From the NCBI GenBank assembly GCA_025618425.1, contig CM046851.1, positions 30,547,754 to 30,611,753 of the forward strand: a stretch of DNA of 64,000 nucleotides. Reading direction: 5' to 3'. The notes beneath the pieces were generated by a model. The model worked only from the letters and a program-made list of their open reading frames with translations, had not been told where the DNA came from and ran no database searches. A program made the translations under genes and the position numbers. This document shows, one piece after another, positions 40,057 to 55,300 of the stretch. Numbering within the stretch: the stretch's first letter is position 1; each line of letters starts with the position of its first letter. This DNA is from Heliocidaris tuberculata (taxonomy: Eukaryota > Echinodermata > Echinoidea > Camarodonta > Echinometridae).

Positions 40057-43000
40057 TGATAATAATAATAATAATAATAACAATAATAATGATAATAATA
40101 ATGATAATAATAATAATAATGATAATAATAATAATAATAGTAATCATAGTAATCATAATCAAAATTTTATTACACTACATTTACATTGCGCATTACGTGA
40201 ATACTTCAATGTAGATTGCAACGTTTATCATTGTAATGTCAGGTTCAGATTTTCTTTTCCATATTCCCCCCTCTATTTTTTTATTTTCTCAAGTCTATCA
40301 CTTAATTACATTTTACCTCTTGATTGCATAGCATGTAGATATGGCTGTCTCCTACACAGGGTGCACCGCCCCATTGGGGAGTGGGATTGGTACAGGATCG
40401 AATCCGGTATTGAACCCCTGTCCCACATGATCTCGAGCAGGGCGTAAGGTCGTTACTAAACTCTGTCCATCCGCCGTTGACTAATGAAGAGGTTTCGACT
40501 GAGGTACTAACGCATTCTGCATTTATGCACCACTGAGATACATCAAAGTGTATAAATGAATTAGAAAAAGTGAAATCAAAACTTAATCAACTCTCTATGT
40601 ATAACATTAATGGAATCTTCTTTGAATCTTTGTTAAAATACTTTTTAAAGCAACTTTGTTGATATGTGTCATGATTTTTATGAGCAAATCAACCTCTTCT
40701 GAGAATGGTCGAATTATTAAAGTTAAACCTATTTCACCCAAACTTAGGATATGTGTATATAATTATCCAAAGTTTTGGGAAATCCTATTTCCCACAAACT
40801 TTGGATATATGTTATCCAAAGTTTGGGGACAATAGGTTTACCTTTAATAATTCCCTAAAACTTCCGTTAGCTCTTCTGAATATATTATATGTAGAAGAGC
40901 TAAAGGAAGTTTTAAAGAAAGGTCCTCTTTTCGATCCAGGATTGTCTGGCCATGACACAAGTCCGTAAAATATGACCCTAACCCTTGCTAGTTCCCATGC
41001 ATCTGCAAACAGACCTACATGAAATAATACGAGTAAGAGATCAAATGTGAAAGGAACAAGATGACACGTACCATTCCATCTCCACACGGAGTTCCCTCAG
41101 CTGGTACTGAATTAGAATAACATGACGAATCACCAGGTATACCACAAGACAACTTGGTGCAGCTTGTCTGTATCAATATCAAAGAATGATGAATGATATT
41201 CATATTGGTATTCAATCGATATGATCACTTCAGCTATTCGCAAAGGTATATTGAGCTTAAATCAAAGTAGGTTAATTTATTGTTTATTTACCTGAATAGT
41301 AAGAGCATTCAGCTGGGGGCATTGTAGTATAGTGGTGAAGGCTCTTAATTCTCATACGAGAGATCCTCTGTTCGATCCACGTTCAATGCTTAAACCTTTG
41401 GACAAGGTATTTTACCCACGTTATCCCCTCCCTACACGGGTGATTGAATGTCTCTATATAGCCATGCTGGAGTAATAATAATTGTAAGGTAATCAGGAAG
41501 AACAGTATTAATGCTGTTGTTTTTTTTTATTTCTATTTTTTGAAAGTGGGAGGGGGCTGAGCATGCGAACAAGCAAATTATTGCATAAACATTGTGAAAC
41601 ATGTACTCTCTCTCAAAAAAAAAAGGGGGGGGGGGCTGCACCCTGATTGGTCCTGAACAACAGTCACCACTTCTCCAAGACCATCGCTCTAGTATCATAC
41701 CGCCTCCAACTGGTACGTTTTGTATGCGAATTCATTAGAATTGAATAGGCTCATAAGTTCTGAAAAAATGTAATAGAATGAATATTATTCAACTTACAAA
41801 AGAAGGGCAAATAAACGCATCTGGGTTTCCCATAACCATCTGACATTGCTCATTTTCAGTGAAATTCTGACCCGGAAGCTCTACAATGGAAGCCAGGATA
41901 GAAGTCGGAATATCATCCATACATACTTCAGAGCTGAAATGAATGAGGTGTACACACTCCATTATTTAGGATAAAACTGAGAGAATTTCCGATTTATTCA
42001 TCAGGAGTATGATATGAAAATACAGATACCCATTATTTTAGTGTAATTTCGGCCCCTTCCTAGCAATGGAACACGATAGATGCTCTCTACTGGACCGAGA
42101 GGTCCGGTCTCGTCCCACCGGACCAATCACCTTAATCTTCGGAATCTTTGGTTTCGTGAATCCAATTATTCGTTAGAAGGTTCACGGGTTCGGAACCTTC
42201 GGTGCAGTGAACGTTCGATCTCGTTAACCTGCCGAATGAATAATAGAACTACTACAAAACGGAAACCTTCGGTCTTCCGATCCTTCTGAATTGATGGCAA
42301 ACTTTGTTAATCAGACTAGTTGTACCTTTGGTATTGAAATCCTTTTGGTCTCTTCTGACCGAAATGGTCGGTCTTATAAACGATCGGTCACGTTAATCTT
42401 GTGACCAGATTCCTTTTTAAATTCCCACTCTTAAAAGGGCCATGTCTGACAGGAACCTTAGGCATGTTAGGTACTGTGAACATTTGCTCTCGTTATATTT
42501 GTCAGCAGGTTTCGAAATCTTCGGTCCCTTGTTGTAGGAAGCTCCATTATCCTTGGAAAAATGTAAAATACGAATGTCACATAGGCTTAACGGTCAATAG
42601 AACGATAAACGCCTTGATATTATTTTCTTTCAAGTTCCTTTAGTTCTTCGACATCATCAACATAAGCTCTTTCTTATTAACCTCTTCATATAGTGTCATT
42701 CCAGTTTTCATTCATCCTTCTTCTCTTTCATTTCATATTGATTTTGATATGATATCATTCGTCCTTAGGTTTGTATTATAAGTCTCATATATGTTTATTT
42801 CTATGCTTTGATTGATCTCTTCTTGGATACTGTGGCTCTAAACAGTCATACGTTGTTTTTCGCTTAACAATGATTAAACGTACTAAATAGTCATTGAAAT
42901 ACAAGCAATTACACTCACCTGATAAACATCTTCATATATTCTGAACTGCAAGATGACCATTCGAATGCTCCAGTACTCCTTGCTAGACTCGTAGACATAA

Positions 43001-46000
43001 TGTTAAGGCCTTCTGTGCACCCATAAGTTCCATCGTGTTCAACTCCAAGGCTAATAAAAGAGAAACGTTCAATTAAACACATGAGTACAAGATTTCAAAT
43101 GAATGAAAAGTGATCGTTGATACGTCCCTCAAAATTACCAACTTACTTTGATGATCGCAAAATATCAAATTGCTAAGCTCTGTGTGTGTGTGGGGGGGGG
43201 GGGGGGGGGTTCTAATTAAAGATTATTTAGGCACTCATAGATACGGAGGAAATTCATATAGTAATAGGCCCTACACAAAATGGACAACACAGCACTCAGC
43301 TGGAAAGAAAGAAAGAATCTTAAGGTCTGGGACGTAACCAAGCTGAGCAACTAATTGTGTGATCAATCAATCAATCGTACAATTGGAATTTGGCGATTAA
43401 TTGCATATACGATAAAACAGCGATCAATTGCTAAATAGCATTCAATTGCAAGCGTATTGTTATTTTTGTGCGGTGTTACAGGGCCCACCTAATGAAACAC
43501 ATTTAGAAAAAAAAGAAGAAATGGGTAAATTCTCAAATTTTGATCATGAAGTAATGAGCTGTTTAGACCAGCCAATATAGGCAATGAACACTTGCTGAGA
43601 ATGAGAGACAGTGGAAAATACATGCTCTTCTATTTATCGGCTTGAATTGCCATAGCCAAAATACTGTTTTTATTTGAACCAATAAGCCCTGCATCTGGTA
43701 AATGCAATATCAATTGCATCAAATCGTTCTTAGACATTTTCATTGATAGCTAGAAGTCCCCAACTGAACTCATCCCTTCTTATTCCTGTTATTTTTTTCA
43801 TCTTTTTTTGTAAATAGTTTTTTTTATATATATATATATTTATTGTGCAGTATTATGTATTATGTACTGAGGGCACCCTCGCCCCAAGCTTTTGCTTTTA
43901 AAGGTGTGTCCTCCAACTATGTATGTACCACATGAATGTATATATTTTGTCATAATTTTGTTGAAAATACATGTTTTTGTTCATTTTTTACTCTGTACAC
44001 TTATATATTGAAAAGTTGGAAATAAATGTAATTAAATCAAATTGAAAAAAAATTACCCCCCCCCCCTCCCACTTTTTTCCCACCTGCAAGTCAACCCCCT
44101 TTTTATTACATTGTTATAAATGAAATGTTTTGGGGCTGCAAGTAAATCAAGCTATGCTTAGGCTGTAGCCCTTCTATATCATCACTTTTAATATACCTTT
44201 AGTACACGTTTTAGTCAAGCTATGTTAACTGTACTCATGATTTATTGTCTTTACATAATTATATAAATACATTGTAAAATATTGTTGATGTATTAGATGA
44301 TACAGTAACCAATAAAATTTCACCTATTTACCTATTTCCCATTCCTTCAATAATGTCAACTGTTTCATATACTTGTGAATAAGTTCGAACCTCAATCTAA
44401 ATCATTTATAATAAAAATAATAATAAATACAGCATTTGTAATGCGCCATCGTTCTGGTACACTATTTTGAGGCGCAGAGGGATATCAATAGGAATAATTT
44501 ACATATATAAGTGAACGAGAGAAGGTGGGAAATGCATACATATAGTTAACAAATACTTAATTAAAATATGATGAGAACATGTATGACTTTAGACTTGACT
44601 TAAATGTTTCTAGGGATTCTGCTGATCGGATTTTCAGAGGAAGAGCATTCCATAGACATGATAGAGATGGAGCTGCTGCTGCTGTAAAAGCCTTTTCTCC
44701 TAGACAAAACTTAGTCCTTTGAACTATTAATTGTTTGCTGCCAGAAGAGCGCAAATTTCTACCTGGGACACATTCTGAAACAAGCTTTTGCAAATATTGG
44801 GGAGCTTAGCCTCCATTCGAATGACTTACGAATGTCCAGTTTCATGAGCCATAGTGAGACCTGCAGACAGCCCGCTATTTTCAGTGACAGAACACTTGTT
44901 ATTGACGTCACAAGTTCCACCAAGTCTTGCCCGACCTAGCAGACTGTAAATCATGTTATCACGGTAGATATCGTGTCTGTAGATAGAAAATAGAAAACCA
45001 AGAAAGTGAAGGAGAGTAGATGCAATATAAGTCATAACCCGAATACCAGAATAATAAAAGACAAAGGACTCGTTTGATAAAAAGATCCCACTGATTCATA
45101 TCGATCGTAACTTGATATCAATTGCCACGCTTTACTACTGAGATAGGAGTTTGCGATTCATTGAAGGACTCGCAATCAGTCCGGATCATGGGCACAAATC
45201 CAGGGGGAGGACAGGGGGACATGTCTCCCCCACCTTTTTGAAGATAGGCGAATGTCCCACCCCCCCCCACCTTTTTGAATAACCTTTTTTTTTTTTGCTT
45301 GTCAGAGAATTTTGGAGGCGAATGTCCCCCCCCCCCCCCCCCCCCCCCCACCTTTCGAAATGGATTTGCGCCACTGGTCAGGATCAATCGCAACTTTTTT
45401 TGAATGGGCACAGGTGATTACCAAAATTTCGCGTTTCTACTGAACTGAAACTTTTGAAAAATTCATTAATCTAAAGGAGATCAAATTAAGGCTGGGTCAA
45501 TTTTACATGTGATCATAAAGTGCATGTATCAATCAGAAGTAGATCGTTTAATTATTACTCATGATTTCTACGCAGATTGTTAAAACTTGAAAGACTTGAA
45601 GGATTCCCTCTTTCTTTTTGTTAGACATTCTTTGCAATAATGCAAAAGAAGCAATACAAGAGATATCAACATAAACTTTGAAAAATAATTATTTTCGCTG
45701 ACCCTGTAAAGAGCAAAGCTAAGTCCCAGTCATTAGGATCGGTGTCATCATCTACACTCAATGCGGCTTGCCAGGTGCAGAAATTTGGAAGGGTAGTATC
45801 AGCAACAGCATCAGGAGTTATACTTTCTTCACCACCAGAAGGGTTAGTCGCCTAGGAGAAATTAAAAGAGAGAGTGTGTGTGTGTGTGTGTGTGCGTGTG
45901 TGTGTGCTTGTGTGTGTGTGGAGGTGCCGTGGTCCAGTGGTTAAAGGCGCCTGATTGGAGATGCGAGGATCGGGCGTTCGATCCCCGGCACGGCACTTAT

Positions 46001-49000
46001 GCCCTTGAGGAAGGCATTTTATCTACATTGCTCTTTTATCGTACATCAAATAAATGAAGTGCTATAGGCATATTGATACCAGCGTGTACATGTGTGTTAT
46101 TGTTTAAAAAAAAAAGGGAAAAAAAGTGTGTGTGTGGGTGTATGTGGGATATGAAGTGGCGAGATATATTTTTAGGATTATCGGGAAACTCAAATAGAAT
46201 TAAGTGTGTGAATACCATCATAATTTGAGTGAAATATACCATTTTTAAATAAAGGGCAGGTCATTTACCTTCCAGTATCAAGATACAGAAAATCATTACG
46301 GATTTTATAGAGGAAGAAAAGGAATTAGCTAAGAAAACGGGTAGGTTGTCAGTACACATACAAAAATGGGAAGAACTAAAGGTAAATATGAGTGTGAACG
46401 GGTAACCTTATTACTGTAATTGTGCTGGGTGTGTGCGCGTGTGGGTGTGTGTGTGTGTGTGTGTGTGCTAGATTAAATAAATCATTCCTTGAAAAAAATC
46501 ACTGTTACTTATAAGGAAATAATAATTCGATGGAACAAGAATGTGCTTGGAAACATTGTCCAACAATCATGGTCAAAGGAAGATGGAGGGAGCATTTCAA
46601 AAATATTTATCATCATTGTTATATCTGGTATTTTTTTCGTTTTTTTTAAATAATTTATTTATTTATTGGATATTTCTTGGTTCAGTTAGAGAGCTAAAAT
46701 AAACAACGTCCTGAGTACTGAGGTGTAAATATGAACTCTTTATATCAATTTTCTTTTCACTTGATGTGTCATAAATATAGTTTTTTTTCTCAATCTCCCT
46801 TTGTTGTCATATCGAATCCTTTGTGAAACTAAGTCCGCGGGTGCTTCCCGCGTGCGCGTACTCTATGGAAATATCATTGGAAATATTACATTTTGTAAAC
46901 AATTTTGTCATTTGTGAAAAAAGTTCCCACTTTCATCCTTAGTTCCACTGATATGATGCCGATGATATAAATGTTCTTTACATTTTATATTTGACATTAA
47001 TGCAAAAATGTCAACTGCATTCGAGTTTTGGGGTCAAACAGAGCCCTTTTTTATCACAAAAAGAATGAAACTGTACGTAAATTCCCACTTTTTTGTACAC
47101 ACGGACGACTTCATCTCGATATATAATTTCTCTCTCTGATATCGAACAGCTTAGTTCCAAGTAGTCACTTCTAAGTTTCTTCTTAGCTTTCTCATGATAT
47201 AAGAATGATGTTTATTGGTCAAATATTGCGTTCGCGTTTTAGCTTTAAATAAATATCTTTCAGACCACAAGCCAATGGCAAAACCTGGCTTATTTGTATC
47301 TGCATGCGATGTACAGTATAAGCATTTATGTACTTGTGCGCCTATGCGTGTCCTGCGCGCACTCGTGCACTAAATGGGGTCCTTCTGCCGTAATGGGATT
47401 TGATAAGGGATAATGTTCACGTTAGGTCGTAAACGATGAATGATGAATCTGACTTTATGTCAATACAAAATATACTCATAATTTGAAAATTCCAAACTAA
47501 TGACAATATTGATAGCATTCACGTTTCTGGTGATTACGATACTCACGACAGCAATCCATCACATCACGATGAAGTTGGGTTTAATATTTTTATGGAAAGA
47601 AAAAAATATCTCCAAACAATATAAGTATAAAGTAGATTTACCATCATAACAAAGGGGAAAAAAAAAACACTCATGTATAAACACCCGGCACATTTTGTAT
47701 GTGAAACACTTAATAGAACTAAAGAATCTTATTACCCATAAGAGGAGCAAGAATTTGAAAAGAACATCTTACTGTTATTGTTGTTGTCATGGAGATAAGA
47801 AGGCGAACCACAGAGAATCTGATGCTGATATCGAGACTAGGATCAGCAAATCGTCTGCTCATCTATGATTACAAGGAAAGAAAAATACTTTTAAGGTGAC
47901 ATGCAATTGTCGATTTGAATACATATTATCTTTAACCAGGGGCGTAGATAGCGGGGAGGGGGGGAGGGGGGGAGGGGGGGTATGCATCCCCAACTTTTCG
48001 GGTGGGGGGATGGTGTGTACAAACATCCCCCCCCCCCCCAGGTTCCACCCCACCAAAAAAAAAAAAAAGTGGTGGAAAATATACACTTCTATATTATGTT
48101 GTAGATAAATATAATTTGATATATTATATCTACTAATTTTGTTGTTATATATTCTTTATTTCAATATAAATGTTATATATCTGTGTACAATATTGTAGAT
48201 TTATGTGAATTTATTAATATTTATCTACAATGCTGTCGTGGCTTCTGATTTTTCCCGATATATTTTGAACCACTAGAAAGTGAAAACCGTCTACTTCAAA
48301 TTATACAACTTGGGTGTTGATCTTGGAGTGATATGGGGGTATAATCTTTCTTTAATGAAGTGGGGGGGGGGGGGTGTTGCAAAACTGAAATGAAATGTGG
48401 TAGAATCGAATGTGGTGGAATCGAATGTGGTGGAGAAAGAGGGAATACATCACACCCAATATTTATTGAGGATGATGATGACCTGTGTCATCATCACCCA
48501 ACTATATACATAGAATTATGAAATGACAATCATAACATGTAGGCCCGGTCAGAAGCACCGCTCCGGGCGTTGCATGTGGGGACAGTGCCCCTTCTTTTCC
48601 CATTAACTTCAGATAAGTACCCCCATTTTTCTTTCGAGTAAATCCCAGTTCCACATTCTTTTAAGTGCCCATTTCGATAATTATACCTCATCCCTCACCT
48701 TACCTTTGATAAATGCTCCAATTTAAACGAGAGCATTTCCCCCCTTTTAATCCCTTTTATTTCTTTTAATGTAACAAGTCATTTTATTTCTTTGTAATGT
48801 ATAGACACTGATTTAATTTTTCTACTTTACATAAGAACATTTTCCCGTTCTTATAAATGCCCCTTTTCAGGTGTTATAAGTGCCCCCTTTTACCTGTGAT
48901 GAACTGCCTTTTCTACCTTTCCTACACATTCATTTATTTTTCTAATAATTGAAGTGTCCTTTTCCCCATGATAAGTACCACGTTTCCATTTTCCATAACA

Positions 49001-49260
49001 TGTGCCCCTAATCCAAAGTGACTTTAGAGCCAGTATTCCCAAATGCTCGCTCGCTACGCTCGCTCGTATTAATAGTACAGCTTATTAAATAAATTTTCAT
49101 TGTAAAATTTTGCAATCACATTGTAATTGCTATTGTTTGCTCGCTCGCTCAATATTCAAATCATACTACAAAATTGCAAAGCATGATGCTAAAGTTGTAT
49201 CTTGGATATGTAAAGAGAAAAACCATATACATGTTTACACACCCTCACCCCACACACACA

Positions 49261-49322
<62 letters not shown>

Positions 49323-52300
49323 GGCCCTTCGGGGAAATCATAACCCCAGGTATGAGGACCTGTCTACGCCAACGTCTTAAACAGTTTTTTCAAAATAGTG
49401 GTACTCTCAGTAAAATTCATTAACTATTCATTATAACCTTATCGCCGATCTCAGCCATAAAATCTTAGAAATGTTGGTAGTAACTTTTTTTTTCAAAATC
49501 ACTCACCCTTGATACTTGATTTTAACAAAGTAATGTTCATTGATAGACCCTACAATTTTTTGATTATTAAGTCAACAGGGAGGAAGCTTTTCTTGTTATA
49601 TGGGTTGTCGTGAATGATAAATTCAGATGTTTAAAGACATGAATTTTCTCAAAAGTAGTTACACAACAGGACAATCGTTTATCTTTCTCAGTTGGTCACA
49701 TGCACTTACAATGTTCAGAATGGTAGTAGCATAACTCTCTGTTTCAGTCAAATGTTCATCATAAACAAGTTTGTCTACCACATAGAAGATCTCCACGTAT
49801 TTAGCTCCAAGATAAGGTCCCGTGTAGACAGTTTCATTGGCCAGAGTCACTGTTCCGGTGGATCCACCGTTATCTGCTAATGGTACTGTGTTTTAAAGGG
49901 CGAAAGTTATAACTTTTTACTTGGTTGCAGGCCAAAGATTTTTCATGTTACCCTTTAAAAAATACAAACAAAAGAATGTATGCCCACCCATTTCTGCTCC
50001 TGGGGGTAACTTTTGTTTTAAATATCTCTTCTTGAGAATGTTTGTTCCATGGTAGGAACTAAAGAAAACGGGGTTTTCTTCTTCTTTTTTCTAAGGACAC
50101 ATACACAAATAAAGGAGAGTTACTCCGTGTATGACATCATGCATCAAGATCAGTTGACATAATGAGGGCCATCACTTATCTTTCCCGATTTGTCAGACTT
50201 TCATTTTGATTCTTCCTCTTCCACTGAGGTCAAATATCGTATTTGGACATATAAGAAACTTGGTCAAAGCAACACTATTATGTCAGTTGTACTTTCTTAA
50301 TTAATAAATTGTTGAACTAGTGAAAAAAAAGTGACTCTTACAATTTCCATCTGTGCACAGAGGATCTTCCCCGTCAGAAACATCTCGTTTATAGATGAGA
50401 TGAGGATGGATTGTATCATCACTGTCTCTTCTCATCCTCCTGGCATGGTCTTCTTTTAGTGGTTCGATGAACAGCATCTCATCATCAACTGACAATACAC
50501 CTCTCTGAAGAAAAAAAAAGGATTTTTAATAGTTCATGAATTTCCTGACTTTTTTTTAAATGTCAGAATTTCTTTGGTAAAATATATACAAATTCAGACT
50601 TGTCCGATCTATTCCTCTACAGTGTGTAGGTTAGGAAATATCTTTCTACAAGTACCCCTGATGAATTCACTATCTAACATTTTAGAAAACAGTTCGCGAA
50701 AAGAGGTTGAATACACAATGCAATGGTAGAACATACATCCCTGACAGTTTTAATAAAAGTATACGGGGGGGGGGGGGGAGGAGAAAAAAACAACAACAAT
50801 GATCTGCCATTCTCATTGAACATAGACATGATAGAGTTGAACATCAACGGTTGATTCTCAACACAGTGTTGAACGAGAATTTTATTCATTCATTTTTACG
50901 AAATAATCCAAAATCATATATATCGCAAAAACAAGTAAATTTCAAAGAAATCCCATAAACGTCACCACCCATACAATCTTGCTTCCACAAATCTATTGCA
51001 ACGATTTTTCAGGGCTGTTTTAAAACGTCAGAACCATTATTGTCTGGAAACCCGATTTCTTTTCACGATTTCTCAAAAATCGTGATAATCGTAGAACTGA
51101 ATCATGCTTCGTTCCTTCTTATGATAATGATAATGTAATTTTTTTACACTCTCTATCTTTCTATATTCCCCTCTCTTTATTATTCTCATTCTCTCTCCTA
51201 AAGTGCGGGACAGTGCCCCCTCTCAAATAAATAAGTAATTGAGCTTGATTTATCTCAACTTTGGTCAGCACTAAATTTGCCCTGTTTCCTACAATGAGAT
51301 TGATATTATCTCACCAATCCATTACATGTACTCAGTGCTCCCCTCGATCCTCCATGCGAGATAGATGTAGCAAAGAAGTGGCAATCTCTGGTCTGCACTG
51401 GTTCTTTCCGGATTGATCCATCCGGTTGTAGATATTCCACTTCTAATCCTGGTCTCAGCAGCCATTGGTTCCTCTCCAGAAGCACGTGGTGCTCCTCGTT
51501 GAATGCTGTGAAGGTGACTTTTTGTGGCTCATTGTGATTGATTGAGTCTACACCCCGCTTTGACATTTTTGAAGGGTCGTGGATCTTTGGCAGGATGATG
51601 TCATATTCTAGATTTAAATGTTTCAGATTACAATTAGCCGAAATAAGCATACGCTTTTCACAATTTTTTTTTTCAAAAACATCCATAGCTATAAGATCCT
51701 GATCTACTACCTCCATCATGTCCATATCACCAGAACGTCCGAATAGACCGACAATACACGAGACCGACAATGTCTTTCTGGTGAACCCTAATAAGTTGTC
51801 GTAAGGAACTCGAGATCGACATTTCGGTCTTCTGGGCATTCTTGTTTGAGGGTCGATCTCATGAACTCTTGATTAGCCTTTTTAGAAGGCCCGTGAGACT
51901 CGTGGGTTGTAGGTATCATGGGCTGTAGCCCTTAGGATTACTACCAGTAGTAATTATATCATATAATATTAGGACAATATCTTGGGGCAATTAGCGTACA
52001 TCTGGACAACCATTTGCTAGAAGATAATAGTCTTTCCTGGGAAGACAGTATAGTTATGGGATTTTTTTCCTTAGGTAACTTTTCAGAGGTAGTTTTCCGG
52101 GCCTCAGTTGCCCTAGGGAGTAGTTGCTGTGATCCGTTTATATGCATGCTGTTTGAATTGCGCATTCTTTTGTGTATATTCCATTTATCATAAATGATCT
52201 ATGAGAATAAGTTGAAATTCTTTTTATTTAAATTACAATTGAGTTCGCCACGAACGCTTATTAATCAGTTTTGGATGGAATGAATACTGATTTTGTGCTA

Positions 52301-55300
52301 GTTTGAGTGATGCTAGTGCTACTAGATTGATATATTTGTCATTTATCACATATTTCGTGGAACTGCTTAATTTATAATTATAAAGTCAAACGGATTAACA
52401 GCGAAAATGTTCTTGTCAAAATGCCAAACGATTCATACTCCTACAATCTTGGAAATTTTATGAATCAACTTGACAGAAATGACCTACCAAAAGCACTACT
52501 ACAAATGTTTCTTATTTATTTATTTTTTTTTTTTATTCAATGTCTTCTTTATAAAAAAAAGCAGGGTAATCGCATTCAAGCCGCAAGGCCTTCTTTCCAA
52601 GGGAGCCCTGCTGTAACAAATTACATATAATACAAATAGCATACATTACAAACATATAAAATCATACAATAATACATTTCATGAAAATGAGAAATTTATG
52701 TAAAAAGAGAAAGGGAGAGAGAGAGAGAGAGGGGGGCGGGTAAGGAAAAAATACATGTATCAAACTTGCAAAGATTTTATTTAATGTCTTCTTTATAAAA
52801 AAAGCAGGGTAATCGCATTCAAGCCGCAAGGCCTTCTTTCCAAGGGAGCCCTGCTGTAACAAATTACATATAATACAAATAGCATACATTACAAACATAT
52901 AAAATCATACAATAATACATTTCTTGAAAATGAGAAATTTATGTAAAAAGAGAAAGGGAGAGAGAGAGAGAGAGGGGGGCGGGTAAGGAAAAAATACATG
53001 TATCAAACTTGCAAAGAAAAAAGAAATAAATTAACCACTTGGATGTCGCGAACATTAAAAAACAATGACATTCACAGATATCCAACCAGACAGTCAAACC
53101 TCTTTCACCCTCCAAGTAAAAAAAAGCTTGTTTTACAAAGAAAAAAAACAAAACAAAACAAAACAAAACAACAACAACATTCATTTACACTGGACCCCAA
53201 TTTTTGAACTCACTTGACACGGCGTTGAAATCAATCCCAACATTTAACACAATTAAATTGTCTTTCTCGGATAGCTACAAAAATCAAGACACGTAAATGT
53301 ATACTCGTAGATTTAAACCAAATGTATTAGACAGCCTCTTTCTTTCTGCTTTCCCTCTAACTCCTTCTATTCCTCCACCTCTCCTTCTAGTTATCCCTGC
53401 CTCATTATCTCCCCCCCCCCCCGGCCCCCTCTGTATTGCTTGTTCACAACATTTCTTTGTGTGTGTGTGTGTGTGTGTGTGTGTCTCTCTCTCTCTCTCC
53501 AGTACTGTTCACACCCCTCTTTTTGTGTGTGTGTTCTTTTTTCCATTCTCTTTTAACAAAATTGTTAATCACCTGTTAATAGTGCTCAAAGTAGCACTTT
53601 TTAAAAATTATTTTTTCCTTCAATTTAAGGACTATAACTATTTTTAGTTTGTTTGGTTTGTTTCAAACAGGGGTCTATAAAATACAAGCCATGCTTACTT
53701 ATACTCCTCCACTTGTGTTTTTCTGTTCGATTACAATGTTTACTTTATACCATTTATCGCTTTATCAGTGTAAACCATAACCAGGTCCATTGAATGATGT
53801 TCTGTTATATCTATGTTTCATTCATATGTTTGTTATGTCCCTGTTCTTAATTTTCATGTGTACTGTTTAAAAAATTGTAAAAGCTATCTATGTTTGTAGA
53901 AATCAATAAACTTTAAAACTTTGAAAATTATTCATCTATTCTTCAAGGGGAAACTATGAACATGATGAAACAGTTCAGATTCTAAACAACTCACTAGCCC
54001 TTTTTTCACACAATAGACCTATTACTTCCGCATGACAAAATGAACAGGCCTTCTACAACTGCATGCATATAACACATTTTTGTGAATTGTAAATTCAACT
54101 ATGAAGCAAATGTGTGACATGAAAATAAAATCCTGTTCGAAATAACAGTTGTGTCGATTTGTAAATATCATCGTTCTTCAAAGCAGTGACCCGTTAACTT
54201 TCAAGGTTTGTTATCATAGTGGTTACTGCGCAATAGAAGAACTATTTAGATTAGATTGGTTTCATGTAACTTCAGATTCAGATCAGATTAAAAATACATT
54301 CATTTCCTTCTCATAATCAAATGAATACAAAAACGAAATGAACATTAAAAAAAAAAACATGGTGGAAGGTGGCGAGGGTCCCAGGAAGCACATGGTTTGT
54401 GTTGGGGTCTCCTTGACAATACATAAATGTACTCATTTGCCCCTACTCGTGTAGCATTCAATGTAATGGTACACAAGTTTTAATTCCCCCCCCCCCCCTT
54501 ATGTAAACTGCTGTAAAACAACAGTTAGATTGTAAGACCGTTATATAGATGTAATTACTGTATTGTATTTTATTGTATTGTATTGAATATGTCAAACACA
54601 GCATGGTTACGTTAATTAAGAAATATGATGTTCATAAGCATCATGCACATTAAAGAACAATCTCCAAATATTCTTACCTCCCAGGTTCATGTGAACCCGA
54701 AATAAGTCTGAATTCATGTGAGTCAAAATGGAAAATCAAACTAATTCGCTTATGGCACTTTATCTGAACATAATCTTTTACCATATTTTGTTTAAACGAA
54801 ATATAAATTCTGTATTTCTAAGTTAGGAGGGACATATCGAGAAAGATGAATCAATGATAGGTATTTGATTGCATTATACAACTAAAGGCCACCGCACACT
54901 TACGATCGGTCTGCGATCCGATTTCAGAAGAAAATGTAATATCATTTGACAAATCATTTAAAAACGAAAAATATTTTTGATTGAGGGTCTGAATAGTCAT
55001 ACAGATAGTAAAATCGATAATACGGCCTTTGCCGAGTTTTCTAGTCGGTGGAATGGCCAAATCGGCTCTGAGTCGTATTGACGTCACGGAAATCGTACGA
55101 CTGCCTACGATTTGAAACTAATTTATCCCTTATTCCCTGTAGAAAGCCGACAGCTCACCAAAACCCTGTGTTTAGTATTCATATCATACTTTTCAGAACC
55201 TGAATAGGGTAGATTTCATTTGTTCAAATGCCAATATTTGATGCCATAGCCATTTATTTCACAAATCGGATCGCAGACCGATCGTAAGGTGTGCGGTGGC

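Noticed and set aside
41325..41400. Possible tRNA gene
   Set aside because: A and B box motifs are present, but the acceptor and anticodon arms do not fold convincingly and the downstream sequence is SINE-like.
51608..51839. Upstream in-frame ATG and 77 codons before the propeptide exon
   Set aside because: A CTAG acceptor at 51607 gives the correct phase and family-like start (EYDIILP). The upstream residues do not resemble a signal peptide, and exons 1 and 2 supply one.
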